A DNA stretch of 64,000 nucleotides from VRUE01 sp963728365 (GTDB taxonomy: Bacteria > Actinomycetota > Thermoleophilia > Solirubrobacterales > 70-9), in NCBI GenBank assembly GCA_963728365.1, contig CAVSJI010000001.1, positions 2,170,001 through 2,234,000 on the forward strand, given 5' to 3'. The position numbers and the translations under genes were made by a program. Below, in pieces: positions 23,546-32,101 of the stretch; the first letter of the stretch is position 1, and each line of letters opens with the position of its first letter. The notes under the pieces were generated by a model, which saw only the letters and a program-made list of their open reading frames with translations, ran no database searches and was not told where the DNA came from.

Positions 23546-25909
23546 ATGAGGACGCTGCGGACCAAGGCGCGCCGCGACATGCGGCGCCAGGCGACCTCCT
23601 TCGCGGCGATCGCGCTGACGATCTTCCTCGGCGTCACCCTCTTCGGCGCCAGCTACGACGCCTACGACAACCTCGACGCCTCCTACAAGCAGGCCTTCAC
23701 CGAGTACCGCTTCGCCGACCTGACCGTCACCGGCGGCGAGAGCGAGCGCTTTGCGGCGCAGGCGCAGCGGACGCCTGGCGTGGAGGCGGTGCAGGCGCGG
23801 GTCCAGGCCGACCTGCCGCTGCACGTCGGCCGCGACAAGCTCCTCGGCCGGGTCGTCGGGCTACCCGGGAAGCATCAACCCGCCGTCAACCGGGTCGAGG
23901 TCGAGCAGGGCCGCTACCTGCGTCCCGGCGAGCCGCAGGGCGTGCTGGTCGAGAAGCACATGGCCGACGCCTTCGACCTCAGGGTGGGCGATGACGTCAC
24001 CGCCGTAGGCGCCGGCGGCGCGCAGCGACTGCGGATCGTCGGCGTCGCCTCCTCGCCGGAGTACTTCTGGCCGGCGCGCAGCCGCCAGGACATCCTGCCG
24101 GCGCCGAAGGACTTCGGCGTCCTCTTTGCTCCGGAAACGACCGCCCAGCGACTCGCCGGCAGCGGCGGTTCCAACCAGGTGGCGGTCTACTACGAGGCCG
24201 GCCGCGAATCTGCGGCGCTGACCGCGAAGTTGAGCCGCCGCGCTGGGAGGCTCGGCGCCGCCGACGTGCTCACCCGCGCAGACCAGCCTTCCAACAACGC
24301 CCTCCAGCAGGACGTCTCCAGCTTTCGCGAGATGGCGCTGCTCTTCCCGCTGCTCTTCCTCAGCGCCGCGGCGCTGGCCACCGGTGTGCTGATGCGCCGC
24401 CTGGTCACCGCCCAGCGCCCGATCGTCGGCATGCTGCGCGCCTGCGGCTACTCGCGCCGCGAGGTCGTCTTCCACTACCTCACCTTCGGCGTCGGCGTTG
24501 GGGTGTTTGGCGGCGTGCTCGGCGCCGCCGCCGGCTCGGCTCTGGCGGGCGTCGTCACCCAGGCGTACACGACCCAGCTCTCGATCCCGATCACGCTGAC
24601 CTCGGTCTCGCCGCTGACCGCGCTGATCGGGATCGCCTTCGGCCTGTTGACCGGCTCGCTGGCAGCGGCCCTGCCCGCCTTCGCCGCGGCGCGCGTGCCC
24701 CCGGCCGAGGCGATGCGCCGCTTCGCCCCGGCCGGCCGGGGGCACCTCAGCCTGGTCGAGCGAATGGTCCCGCCCTTGCGCCGCCTGCCGGTGCGCTGGC
24801 GGATGACGCTGCGCGCGATCGGCCGCAACCCGCGCCGTTCCTTCGCCACGATCCTCGGCGTCGTCCTTGCCCTGACCCTGATCCTCGTCTCCTGGGGGAT
24901 GGTCGACACCACGGAAATCCTCGTCGAACGCCAGTACGGCGAGATCGAACGCCAGGACGCCGAGCTCTACTTCCGCGGCTCCCTGGATCGGGAGGAGCTG
25001 CGGCAGTTGCGGCGCGTCGCCGGAGTCACGGAAGCCGAGGCCGGGGTCGACCTGCCGGTCTCGCTGCGCGCCGACGGCAACCGGTACCAAACGGCGCTCA
25101 AAGGCCTCGCCCGCGACACCGAGATGCACGGCTTCCTCCTCGCGGGCGGCGGCACGACGACGCTGCCCGCCCGGGGACTGCTCGCCGGCAAGGCGCTGGG
25201 ACGAAAGCTCGAGATCGGTGCCGGGGACGGCGTCGAGGTGAGCGCGCCCGGAACGGGTGTCTCCGTTTCTGCCCCGGTCGAAGCCTTCGTCGACGAGCCG
25301 CTCGGCACCTACGTCTACGCGGCGCTGGGGCCGATCCGGCGCCTCGCCGGGCCGCGGCTGGGGCTCGGCAACGTGGCGCTGGTGCGCTACGGGTCGGGAG
25401 TCGACCGAGAAGCGATGCGGCGGCGGCTCAGCGCCCTGCCCGGCGTCGTCGCCTTCGTCGACTCGGGGGCTCTCCAGTCGACCGTCGACGAATACCTCGG
25501 GCTCTTCTACGCCTTCGTCGGGATCATGCTGGTCTTCGGCGCGGCGATGGCCTTCGCCCTGCTCTACAACTCGGTCCAGGCCAACCTCGCCGAGCGCTCG
25601 GTCGAGGTGGCCACGTTGCGGGCGGCGGGCACGCCCTTCCGCACGCTCTCGCGGATGATCACGGCCGAGAACTTCCTGCTCACCGCGATCGGGATCGTCC
25701 CCGGCCTGATCGTCGGCCTCGAGGTCTCCCGCCTCTTCCTCGCCTCCTTCGAAAGCGAGGCCTTCAGCTTCGAGCTGCAGATCAGGGCGTCGACCCTGGT
25801 CCTCTCCTCGCTGGCGATCCTCGCCGTCTCGCTGCTCTCCGAGCGCCCGGGCTTGCGGGCCGTGAAGAAGCTTGACATCGCCCAAGTGGTCCGCGAGCGG
25901 GCAGCCTGA
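23546..25909 (+). CDS. FtsX-like ABC permease (MacB/LolCE type, duplicated)
   Basis: The 787-residue permease has an N-terminal helix (TSFAAIALTIFLGVTLFGAS), a large periplasmic-type MacB_PCD domain, then two FtsX three-helix modules (about residues 265-400 and 660-780) separated by a second extracytoplasmic domain beginning at MTLRAIGRNPRRSF. This is the 10-TM arrangement of actinobacterial export-type transporters, thought to move lipids, lipoproteins or peptides mechanically rather than through a pore. It pairs with the ATPase just upstream. Downstream sits a half family B palindrome. Confidence 0.88.
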   Translation: MRTLRTKARRDMRRQATSFAAIALTIFLGVTLFGASYDAYDNLDASYKQAFTEYRFADLTVTGGESERFAAQAQRTPGVEAVQARVQADLPLHVGRDKLLGRVVGLPGKHQPAVNRVEVEQGRYLRPGEPQGVLVEKHMADAFDLRVGDDVTAVGAGGAQRLRIVGVASSPEYFWPARSRQDILPAPKDFGVLFAPETTAQRLAGSGGSNQVAVYYEAGRESAALTAKLSRRAGRLGAADVLTRADQPSNNALQQDVSSFREMALLFPLLFLSAAALATGVLMRRLVTAQRPIVGMLRACGYSRREVVFHYLTFGVGVGVFGGVLGAAAGSALAGVVTQAYTTQLSIPITLTSVSPLTALIGIAFGLLTGSLAAALPAFAAARVPPAEAMRRFAPAGRGHLSLVERMVPPLRRLPVRWRMTLRAIGRNPRRSFATILGVVLALTLILVSWGMVDTTEILVERQYGEIERQDAELYFRGSLDREELRQLRRVAGVTEAEAGVDLPVSLRADGNRYQTALKGLARDTEMHGFLLAGGGTTTLPARGLLAGKALGRKLEIGAGDGVEVSAPGTGVSVSAPVEAFVDEPLGTYVYAALGPIRRLAGPRLGLGNVALVRYGSGVDREAMRRRLSALPGVVAFVDSGALQSTVDEYLGLFYAFVGIMLVFGAAMAFALLYNSVQANLAERSVEVATLRAAGTPFRTLSRMITAENFLLTAIGIVPGLIVGLEVSRLFLASFESEAFSFELQIRASTLVLSSLAILAVSLLSERPGLRAVKKLDIAQVVRERAA

Positions 25910-25940
25910 GAATCGTGATCGTCAGCCTGACCCGTCTCCA

Positions 25941-25967
25941 CCGGAAAAGTTAAGCGGAACCCCTACC
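25941..25967. repeat. Family B half-element (single arm)
   Basis: The 27-bp run starting CCGGAAAAGTTAAGCGG is nearly identical to the reverse complement of 21139-21163 in the family B palindrome, but no partner arm exists within 100 bp. It contains the TAG stop codon (25963-25965) of the minus-strand ThyX-like gene, so the repeat has either donated or captured that gene end. Confidence 0.65.
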
Positions 25968-27564
25968 CCAACCGCCCCGCCGCCTGTTTCCTATGCGTGC
26001 GGATCTCGCTGAGGATCCGCTCGAGGCGCGGCTCGGCCGAGTCGTCGACGAACTTCATCGCGGCCGCAACGCCGGGGTGAACCGCGGCGATCCGCTCGTG
26101 CATCGCCTGGGCCACCGCGCGGTAGGTGGGGTGGCCCTCGCGGCCGGAGCGCAGCTCGATCAGGTGCATCGCCTCGCGCGCATTGAGGTCCAGCGTGTAG
26201 CGGATCCGGTAGGCGAGGCTGAGCGCGTAGGGCGCCTCCTCGTGCAGACCGGCGGCGGCGAGTCGCTCGTACTCGGCGCGTGAGATCTCGAGGGCGCGTT
26301 CGAACTCCTCGCCGACTCCCGCCTCGCGCACCTCCTCGGGGACGCCGGCGCCGAGATCGGGGCCGAGGCGCTGCCACTGGCAGGTCAGCATCCGGTGGCG
26401 CTGCAGGTCGCGGAAGGCGCCGTAGTCGGAGACGATCTCGAAGCGGTAGCGCAGCGCCTCGAAGCCGCGGCCCGGGCGGTGGCGGCGGTTGCCACGCTCA
26501 CCGACCGTCGCCGCCAGCAACTCGGCGCGCTCCTCGCCGTCGAGCACGTCGAGCCGGGCGAGGATCTCGGTTTGCGGCACCGCGGCCGACTCGAAGAGGC
26601 AGGCGGCGAGCAGGTCCTCTTCGCTGCCGTCGACGTGGACCAGCTCGACCGCCGGCGCGTCCTCGCCGCCGCCACGGCGGTCGAGACCGAGCCGCGCGAC
26701 CCACTCCTCGGTGCGCTCGCGCCGCGCCTCCAGGTAGGTGACCCACTCGCCGCCCCGCTCCGGCCGCTCGACCCGCGAGACGAAGCTCGGCATCACCTGC
26801 TTCAGCTCGGTGAGGATCATCGCCCCGTACTCGCGCGCCTCGGGCAGCGGCGAGGCCATCAGCCGCAGCAGCAGCTGCTCGTAGGCCTGGCCGGAGGCGT
26901 AGATGCCGACGTGGCTGAGGGTCGCCGCCGGCAGCAGGCCGCGCAGCAGGTCGAGCGCCTTGGCGCGGATCGAGCGCTGCCAGGCCCCCTCGGGCTCCCC
27001 GTCGCCGCGCGGCCAGCGCTCCGCCGCCCACTCCTCGACCCGCGTCAGCGAGCGCGAGTAGATCGCGAAGAGCTCGTCCATCGCCGCGCCGAACTCGGGC
27101 CCGAGCCGCTCGTCGCGGTAGTAGCGGTAGCTCTCGCCGCCCTCGACCCGCATCGGCTTGTCGTAGGGGATGTAGCGGGTCGACTGCTCGAGGTAGGCGG
27201 CGAGCCGGCCGCGCTGCAGGACCTTGGTGAGCACGTTGGAGACCCACTCGCAGGCGACGTGGGCGCCGCCGACCTGGGCGATCGAGTCGTCGCCGTAGCC
27301 GACGAAGACCCGCTCGTAGAGCCCTGCCGCCCGCTCGCCCTCGGCCCCGTCGAAAGGCCGCGCGCCGGGCTCCGCGTCGGTCGCGAACTCGTCTAGGTAG
27401 AGCCTGCGCACCGTCCCGGAATATCGCGAATAGCGGGCAAAAAGCGCCCCCTTCACGGTCTCCGGCAGGTTGACCAGGGCGAACACGGGACGGTCGAGGT
27501 TGGTGAAGTGGGGAGCGAGCAGAGCCCGCTCCTCTGCGGTGAAGTCCTCGACCGGGTAGCGCAC
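25963..27564 (-). CDS. Tandem ThyX-like protein (flavin-dependent thymidylate synthase homologue)
   Basis: At 533 residues this is about twice a normal ThyX (220-250 residues) and reads as two divergent ThyX domains. The second contains QRHRMLTCQWQRLG (RHR near 389) and a C-terminal IELRSGREGHPTYR like the folate/dUMP-binding end of ThyX. The first contains LQRGRLAAYLEQSTRYIP near 115, where the RHR histidine is replaced by Gly but the S-x-R-Y end of the motif survives. The canonical RHRxxSxxxxSxR is therefore split between the halves. Known ThyX methylates dUMP with FAD and methylene-folate. Whether this protein does so is uncertain. Similar long homologues occur in actinobacteria and Chloroflexi. 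Confidence 0.75.
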   Translation of the reverse strand: MRYPVEDFTAEERALLAPHFTNLDRPVFALVNLPETVKGALFARYSRYSGTVRRLYLDEFATDAEPGARPFDGAEGERAAGLYERVFVGYGDDSIAQVGGAHVACEWVSNVLTKVLQRGRLAAYLEQSTRYIPYDKPMRVEGGESYRYYRDERLGPEFGAAMDELFAIYSRSLTRVEEWAAERWPRGDGEPEGAWQRSIRAKALDLLRGLLPAATLSHVGIYASGQAYEQLLLRLMASPLPEAREYGAMILTELKQVMPSFVSRVERPERGGEWVTYLEARRERTEEWVARLGLDRRGGGEDAPAVELVHVDGSEEDLLAACLFESAAVPQTEILARLDVLDGEERAELLAATVGERGNRRHRPGRGFEALRYRFEIVSDYGAFRDLQRHRMLTCQWQRLGPDLGAGVPEEVREAGVGEEFERALEISRAEYERLAAAGLHEEAPYALSLAYRIRYTLDLNAREAMHLIELRSGREGHPTYRAVAQAMHERIAAVHPGVAAAMKFVDDSAEPRLERILSEIRTHRKQAAGRLG

Positions 27565-27623
27565 CGGCGCATCGTAGACCCCGTCGCGGCGGGGGCCTCC
27601 AGGTCGTCGCCTATGCTCAACCC

Positions 27624-28073
27624 ATGACCGCCGGTCTTCCTTCGGCTCTCGGGGCCAGGGTGGCTCTCAGCAATAGGGAGAGAAGGGTCGTCGCCCGGTT
27701 GCTCGGTGACCTTCGGAGCGAACTTGGCAGCGACCTGCTCGCGGTTTGGCTTTACGGATCTCGCGCCCGGGGGGAGGCCGATCCCGCGGAGGAGGATCCG
27801 GATCTCCGCTCCGACGTCGATCTGCTGGCGATCGTCAACCCGGCGCGCGACGCACGGCAGACCGCTTGGGACGCCATGGCGCTGATCGAGGCAGCCGCCG
27901 ACGCCGAGGCTGACAGCCCGGTCTACTACTCGTTGCGCGTATTTGACATCGAATATCTGCGCGACCGTCGCCACATCCACTCCTTTTTCGTGCAGGAGGT
28001 CGACCGCGACAAGGTCGTCCTTCACGGTGGCCCGCTGGACGACCTCCGCGAGGGCGAGAAGGTCATCCGGTGA
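27624..28073 (+). CDS. MNT-type nucleotidyltransferase (solitary)
   Basis: The 149-residue protein has the minimal nucleotidyltransferase signature YGSRARGEAD with the metal-binding DVDLLAIV, but 17 residues separate GSRARG from DVD instead of the usual 6-12, because of an acidic insertion (PAEEDPDLRS). MNT proteins normally act as the AMPylating antitoxin of a HEPN RNase. No HEPN gene is adjacent here: both flanking genes are on the opposite strand. It may be an orphan antitoxin or act on another target. Confidence 0.7.
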   Translation: MTAGLPSALGARVALSNRERRVVARLLGDLRSELGSDLLAVWLYGSRARGEADPAEEDPDLRSDVDLLAIVNPARDARQTAWDAMALIEAAADAEADSPVYYSLRVFDIEYLRDRRHIHSFFVQEVDRDKVVLHGGPLDDLREGEKVIR

Positions 28074-28105
28074 GTCCTTGCTGCGGTTGAGCACATGCTC
28101 GGCTC

Positions 28106-28462
28106 CTAGTCGGCTCGCGAGGGAGGCGCGGACATCAGCTCCACCCGCTGGCCGCCGGGGGCGATTGCCAGGGCGCGGGGCTGCCCCCAGTGTTCGCGGC
28201 GGCGCTCGATCTCGAAGCCGGCTGCGCGCACGGCCTCGAAGGTGCGCTCGAACTCGGGGACGACGATCGCGAGGTGGCCGTGCGGGGGCGCCGTTGGAGA
28301 CTCGGTCGGCATCAGATGGACCTGCGTCCCACCCCGTTCAAGCCAGGTGAACTCGCGCAGGGTGGCCGGCGGCTCGACCAGTTCGAAGCCGAGCAGCTGG
28401 AAGAGCTCGATCGTGCGGCCGATGTCATCCGGCGCGATCTCGATCCCGACGTGGTGGATCAT
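28106..28462 (-). CDS. VOC/glyoxalase-family protein
   Basis: The 118-residue protein has the paired beta-alpha-beta-beta-beta modules of the vicinal-oxygen-chelate fold, with HHVGIEIAPDDIGRTIELFQLLG at the N-terminus and HLAIVVPEFERTFEAVRAAGFE in the second module. Metal-ligand candidates are His3/His4, His62 and Glu110. Family members are glyoxalases, dioxygenases or resistance proteins; the substrate here is unknown. Its ATG overlaps the stop of the upstream nucleotidyltransferase gene (ATGA), so it is the third gene of the XRE/NTase operon. Confidence 0.75.
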   Translation of the reverse strand: MIHHVGIEIAPDDIGRTIELFQLLGFELVEPPATLREFTWLERGGTQVHLMPTESPTAPPHGHLAIVVPEFERTFEAVRAAGFEIERRREHWGQPRALAIAPGGQRVELMSAPPSRAD

Positions 28463-28950
28463 CGCTCGGCTGCGGGGTCGGTGAGCGCGGCGACGTCGGC
28501 GCGATCGACTGGGCGTCCTCGGCCCAGCTTCATCCGGATCAAATCGTCCCGGCCGGCGACCGGCACGGGCGTGCCGTCGAGCGCGATGACCAGGGCTCGT
28601 TCTCGCAGCTCAGCGTAGGGAGCGGCCCCCGGCGCTTCATGCAGGACGTCGATGTCACCGTGGGGAGTGGCGAACTGCCAGATCGTCGCTTGCGGCAGCA
28701 TCGCCGCGTCGATCGCGGTCTCCTCGTGGCCAGGGTTGAGCACCCGCGCTTCGAGCGCGCGGAGCGCCGCCGCGAGCCGGGTGAGGTTGCCGGGCTCGGG
28801 CTCGGGAATCACGTCGACGTCGTTCGTCATCCGGGTGCTGCCGTGAGTCTGCGCCGCGAGCCCGCCGACCAGGACGAAGTCGACTTCGTGTCGCGCCAGC
28901 TCCTCGAAGATCCGCTGGGGATCGAGCACTGCGGGCGAGCGGTCAGTCAC
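28459..28950 (-). CDS. Nucleotidyltransferase, putative toxin of XRE/NTase module 1
   Basis: This 163-residue protein has the nucleotidyltransferase core VDFVLVGGLAAQTHGSTRMTNDVDV (about residues 24-48) with GG and DxD intact. The later segments PHGDIDVLHEAPG (about 97) and VPVAGRDDLIRMKLGRGRPVDRADV (about 131) include the conserved Lys and Asp of the AbiEii-like/DUF6036 group. A close paralogue with the same order of motifs is at 61755-62303. It is coupled to the XRE gene upstream (8-bp overlap) and the VOC gene downstream (4-bp overlap). Confidence 0.75.
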   Translation of the reverse strand: MTDRSPAVLDPQRIFEELARHEVDFVLVGGLAAQTHGSTRMTNDVDVIPEPEPGNLTRLAAALRALEARVLNPGHEETAIDAAMLPQATIWQFATPHGDIDVLHEAPGAAPYAELRERALVIALDGTPVPVAGRDDLIRMKLGRGRPVDRADVAALTDPAAER

Positions 28951-29278
28951 GCGACCGCGCTCCCTCGGCGGTCAACCGTCCCGCCAGGCGGTTCCAGGAG
29001 ATCGCCAGGCGGAGTCGTTCCTCGGGCGTGCGCTCGAGCGTGGCGCGCAGATGCAGGGGGTCGTGCTCGCGCTCGAGTGGCTTGGCGGCGATTTCGACCT
29101 GCTCGCCCATCGCCGCCATCAAGCGCTCGAGCGTCTCGACCGTAGGCGAGGTCTCGCCCCTCTCGATCCGGCTGATCGCCGCCTGGTCGGTGCCTGCACG
29201 CAGCGCCAGGCGTCTTTGGCTGAGGCGATGCCGCTGGCGCGTCTCGCGCAGGAGCTTTCCGATCGAGCTCGTTCCCAT
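28943..29278 (-). CDS. XRE-family regulator, putative antitoxin of module 1
   Basis: The 111-residue protein has an N-terminal HTH (RHRLSQRRLALRAGTDQAAISRIERGETSP, about residues 16-45), then a short helix and a C-terminal segment containing TPEERLRLAISWNRLAGRL. The same two-part layout, including the PEERL motif, appears in the XRE protein at 61399. The first gene of a three-gene operon, it overlaps the NTase by 8 bp. A perfect 16-bp palindrome lies 11 bp upstream of the start and is the likely autoregulatory site. Confidence 0.8.
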   Translation of the reverse strand: MGTSSIGKLLRETRQRHRLSQRRLALRAGTDQAAISRIERGETSPTVETLERLMAAMGEQVEIAAKPLEREHDPLHLRATLERTPEERLRLAISWNRLAGRLTAEGARSRD

Positions 29279-29288
29279 CCCTCTGATA

Positions 29289-29304
29289 ATGCCTAATTAG
29301 GCAT
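29289..29304. promoter_or_regulatory. Putative operator of XRE/NTase/VOC operon
   Basis: ATGCCTAATTAGGCAT is a perfect 16-bp palindrome in an AT-rich gap, centred 18 bp upstream of the XRE start. It also contains the first base of the stop codon of the AEC permease gene. Confidence 0.65.
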
Positions 29305-30089
29305 CAAAAAACAAGGGAGAGCAGCGCGGCGAGGACGACGATCGTGGTCGTCCAGGTGACGGCCTCGGCGGTGATCTCCATGTCGAGGCCGTAGGCGTGG
29401 GCGACGACCAGCGAGTTGAGGCCGGAGGGCATCGCCGAGAGCAGTCGGTATACCGGGGGAAGGTCGATCAGCGGTGCGGCGAGCAGCATCAGCAGGGCGG
29501 GGACGACGGCGAGGCGGGTGACGATCGAGAGCGCCACCGGGCGGCTCAGCGGTGGCGGCATCGGCAGCTCGCCGTGCTCGGCGTTCTCCGCCAGGGTGGC
29601 GCCGACGGCGAAGAAGCCGATCGGCAGGATCGCGACGATCAGCGCTTGTGAGACGTCGACGAGGACGGCGGGCGCCAGCGCCTTCGGGGCGAGGATGCCG
29701 GCGATCGCCGCGTAGAGCGGCGGGTTGCGAGTGAAGAACGCGCGCACCCGCTGGCGCGGCGTTTCCCCGGCCTCGGTTCCGAAGGCGGCGCCGACGGCGA
29801 AGGCGCCGAGCAGCAGGCACGGCCCGGTGACGAGCACGTCGTAGAGGACCGCGGTGGAGAGCTGGTCGCGGCCGAGCAGGGCCACGGTCAGCGGGTAGCC
29901 GAGGTAGCCGGTGTTGACGCTGAGCACCGTGCAGACCACGGCGCCGACTTGGAAGCGGGGCAGGTGCAGCCAGCGACTGGCGACGAGGTAGGCGAAGACG
30001 GCGCCCAGCGACGAGGCGACGATCCCCAGCCCCAGGCCGACCCCGTGGCTGAGGTCGATCGAGCTGGCGGCGATGTTGAAGAAGATCAC
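29304..30089 (-). CDS. AEC (auxin efflux carrier)-family permease, N-terminus misplaced or frameshifted
   Basis: The 261-residue product from the GTG at 30089 contains about eight membrane helices and the AEC pattern (NTGYLGYPLTVALLG, GFFAVGATLAEN, AMPSGLNSLVVAHAYG). AEC proteins normally have about 300 residues and ten helices. The missing N-terminus is present in the same frame upstream: reading on from 30090 to about 30224 gives LLTTAAIVLAVGVGVASE and LTLLLYVFLPPV, a good first helix pair. That stretch has no ATG, GTG or TTG. A GTG at 30243, just after the FadD stop, is one base out of frame. Either a CTG/other rare start is used or there is a +1 frameshift in one of the CCCC or GGGG runs near 30220-30235. 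Substrate unknown (small organic acids in known members). Confidence 0.75.
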   Translation of the reverse strand: MIFFNIAASSIDLSHGVGLGLGIVASSLGAVFAYLVASRWLHLPRFQVGAVVCTVLSVNTGYLGYPLTVALLGRDQLSTAVLYDVLVTGPCLLLGAFAVGAAFGTEAGETPRQRVRAFFTRNPPLYAAIAGILAPKALAPAVLVDVSQALIVAILPIGFFAVGATLAENAEHGELPMPPPLSRPVALSIVTRLAVVPALLMLLAAPLIDLPPVYRLLSAMPSGLNSLVVAHAYGLDMEITAEAVTWTTTIVVLAALLSLVF

Positions 30090-30248
30090 CGGCGGCAGGA
30101 AGACGTAGAGCAGCAGCGTCAGCGCGCGCCGCGCCGCCAGCGCCGCGCCCGCCGGCCAGCGGCGCTCCGAGGCGACGCCGACGCCGACGGCGAGGACGAT
30201 CGCGGCGGTTGTGAGCAGGACCCCGATCCGGGGACCCTTTCACGGCGC

Positions 30249-32003
30249 CTAGGAGTACAGAGCCTCGATCTCCGTTTCGTACTTGCGCTCGATCGGGCGG
30301 CGCTTGAGCTTCATCGTCGGGGTCAGCTCCTCGCCGCCCGGGAGCCACTCGCCGGGGACGATCGCGTGGCGCTTGATCTGTTCGACCCGCGAGAGACGGG
30401 CGTTGCCGGCCTCGACCGCGGCGGCGATCTCCTCGACGACGGTCGGGTCGTCCGCCGATAGGCCGCGGGCGGCGAGGGTTTCGGCGTCGAGCGCGATCAG
30501 AGCGACGTTGTAGGGGCGGTTGTCGCCGATCGCCACCGCCTGGGCGATCAGCGGCGAGGCTGCCTTCAGCTTCGCCTCGATGCTCGCCGGCGACATGTTC
30601 TTGCCGGCTGCGTTGATGATCAGCTCCTTCTTGCGGTCGACGATCCGCAGGTAGCCCGCCTCGTCGAATTCGCCGATGTCGCCCGTCCGCAGCCAGCCGT
30701 CCTCGCCGAGCGCCTCGGCGGTCTTCTCGGGCAGGTTGCGGTAGCCGACCATCACCTGCGGGCCGCGCACCAGGATCTCACCGTCCTCGGCGAGCTTCAC
30801 CTCGGTGTCGGGGATCGGCGGGCCGACCGTGCCCACCCGGACCTTGCCGGGTGGGTTGAGGGTGGTGATCGCGGTGGTCTCCGACATCCCCCAGGTCTCG
30901 CAGATCTCGATCCCGAGGGCGAGGAAGAACTCGAGCACCTCGGGCGGCGTCGGCGCCGCGCCGACGACGAACGATTCGACCTGGTCGAGGCCGAGCAGTC
31001 GGCGGATGCCGGCGAGCACCTGCTCGTCGGCCCGCTCCCACTCGGCCTGCAGCTCGGCGGGCACGCCCCCGTCGATCAGGGCGCGGGCGCGGCGCAGGCC
31101 GACCTCGATCGCCGCCTCGGTCGCTTCGCGTTTGGCCTCGTCGGCCTCGGCCGCGATGCCGACCTCGATCGCCGCCTTGAGCTTCTCCCAGATCCGCGGC
31201 ACGCCGCCCCAGACGGTCGGCCGCACCTCGATCGAGTAAGCGACCATCTGGCGCGGGTCGGGGCAGCAGTAGACGCAGTTGCCGTAGATCATCTGCCCAT
31301 AGAGGCCGGCCCAGCGGTCGGCGATGTGGGCGCTGGGCAGGTAGGAGATCATCCGCCCGCCCGGCTCGATTCCCTGGATCTCATCGCAGGCGCGCCAGAC
31401 CGAGACCATGTTGGCGTGCGAGAGCTGCACGCCCTTGGGCGGCCCGGTGGTGCCCGAGGTGTAGATCAGGCAGAGCACGTCGTCGGGCTTCACCGCGCGC
31501 CAGGTCGCCTCGAAGTCGAAGCCCGGCTCGCCCATCTCCTCCAGCTCGGCGATCGCGATCGTTCCCTCCGGCGCCTCGCCGTCGACGACCACCACGTGCT
31601 CGAGCGTGTCGACGACCTCGCGCACCGCCAGCACCCGGTCGAGGAACTCCTGCTCGGTGACGATCACCCGGTTGCCGGCGTCGCGGACCAGGTACTCGAC
31701 CTGCTCGGGCGAGGAGGTGTTGTAGACGGAGAAGCAGGTCGCGCCGAGGTGCATCGCCGCGGCATCGGTGAGGTGCAGCGCCGGCCGGTTGACCAGCATG
31801 AAGCCGACGGTGTCGCTCCGCTTGACGCCCAGCGCGGCGAGCCCGGCGGCGCGCCTGCGCACCGCCTCGGCGTACTCGGCCCAAGACGCCGCGTAGTCGC
31901 TGTCCTTCAGCCGCAGCGCGGGCTTGTCTGCGTAGTCTTCGGCGGAGACCTGGAACGCCTCGCACATCGTCGCCGCCGACAACGCCCTGAGCCTCTCTCC
32001 CAT
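30249..32003 (-). CDS. Long-chain acyl-CoA synthetase (FadD15/AMP-binding type)
   Basis: This 584-residue enzyme activates fatty acids to acyl-CoA through an acyl-adenylate. It has the P-loop YTSGTTGPPKG (near 180), the A5 motif ETWGMSETTAITT (near 375) and the A8/A10 region WLRTGDIGEFDEAGYLRIVDRKKELIINAAGKNMSP (from about 443), whose last Lys-containing segment is the long-chain type. The C-terminus PTMKLKRRPIERKY holds the catalytic lysine. The ATG at 32003 (MGERLRAL) fits family N-termini. A longer frame reaches 32054. The AEC permease follows after a few bases. Confidence 0.9.
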   Translation of the reverse strand: MGERLRALSAATMCEAFQVSAEDYADKPALRLKDSDYAASWAEYAEAVRRRAAGLAALGVKRSDTVGFMLVNRPALHLTDAAAMHLGATCFSVYNTSSPEQVEYLVRDAGNRVIVTEQEFLDRVLAVREVVDTLEHVVVVDGEAPEGTIAIAELEEMGEPGFDFEATWRAVKPDDVLCLIYTSGTTGPPKGVQLSHANMVSVWRACDEIQGIEPGGRMISYLPSAHIADRWAGLYGQMIYGNCVYCCPDPRQMVAYSIEVRPTVWGGVPRIWEKLKAAIEVGIAAEADEAKREATEAAIEVGLRRARALIDGGVPAELQAEWERADEQVLAGIRRLLGLDQVESFVVGAAPTPPEVLEFFLALGIEICETWGMSETTAITTLNPPGKVRVGTVGPPIPDTEVKLAEDGEILVRGPQVMVGYRNLPEKTAEALGEDGWLRTGDIGEFDEAGYLRIVDRKKELIINAAGKNMSPASIEAKLKAASPLIAQAVAIGDNRPYNVALIALDAETLAARGLSADDPTVVEEIAAAVEAGNARLSRVEQIKRHAIVPGEWLPGGEELTPTMKLKRRPIERKYETEIEALYS

Positions 32004-32038
32004 GCGGTGAACATACAGCGCCCCTCGCGCGGATGGCG

Positions 32039-32101
32039 CCGTAGGGGGAACCACCCCTGAGGACGTTTTAGCGACCGGAAGGGGTGGTGGGTCCCCTGCG
32101 G
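32039..32101. repeat. Imperfect palindrome (family F, single copy)
   Basis: ACCACCCCT at 32050-32058 pairs with AGGGGTGGT at 32080-32088 around a 21-nt loop. The flanks CCGTAGGGG (32039-32047) and CCCCTGCGG (32093-32101) pair with one wobble after a short bulge. It lies 35 bp upstream of the FadD start. Its sequence is not shared with the other elements. Confidence 0.55.
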
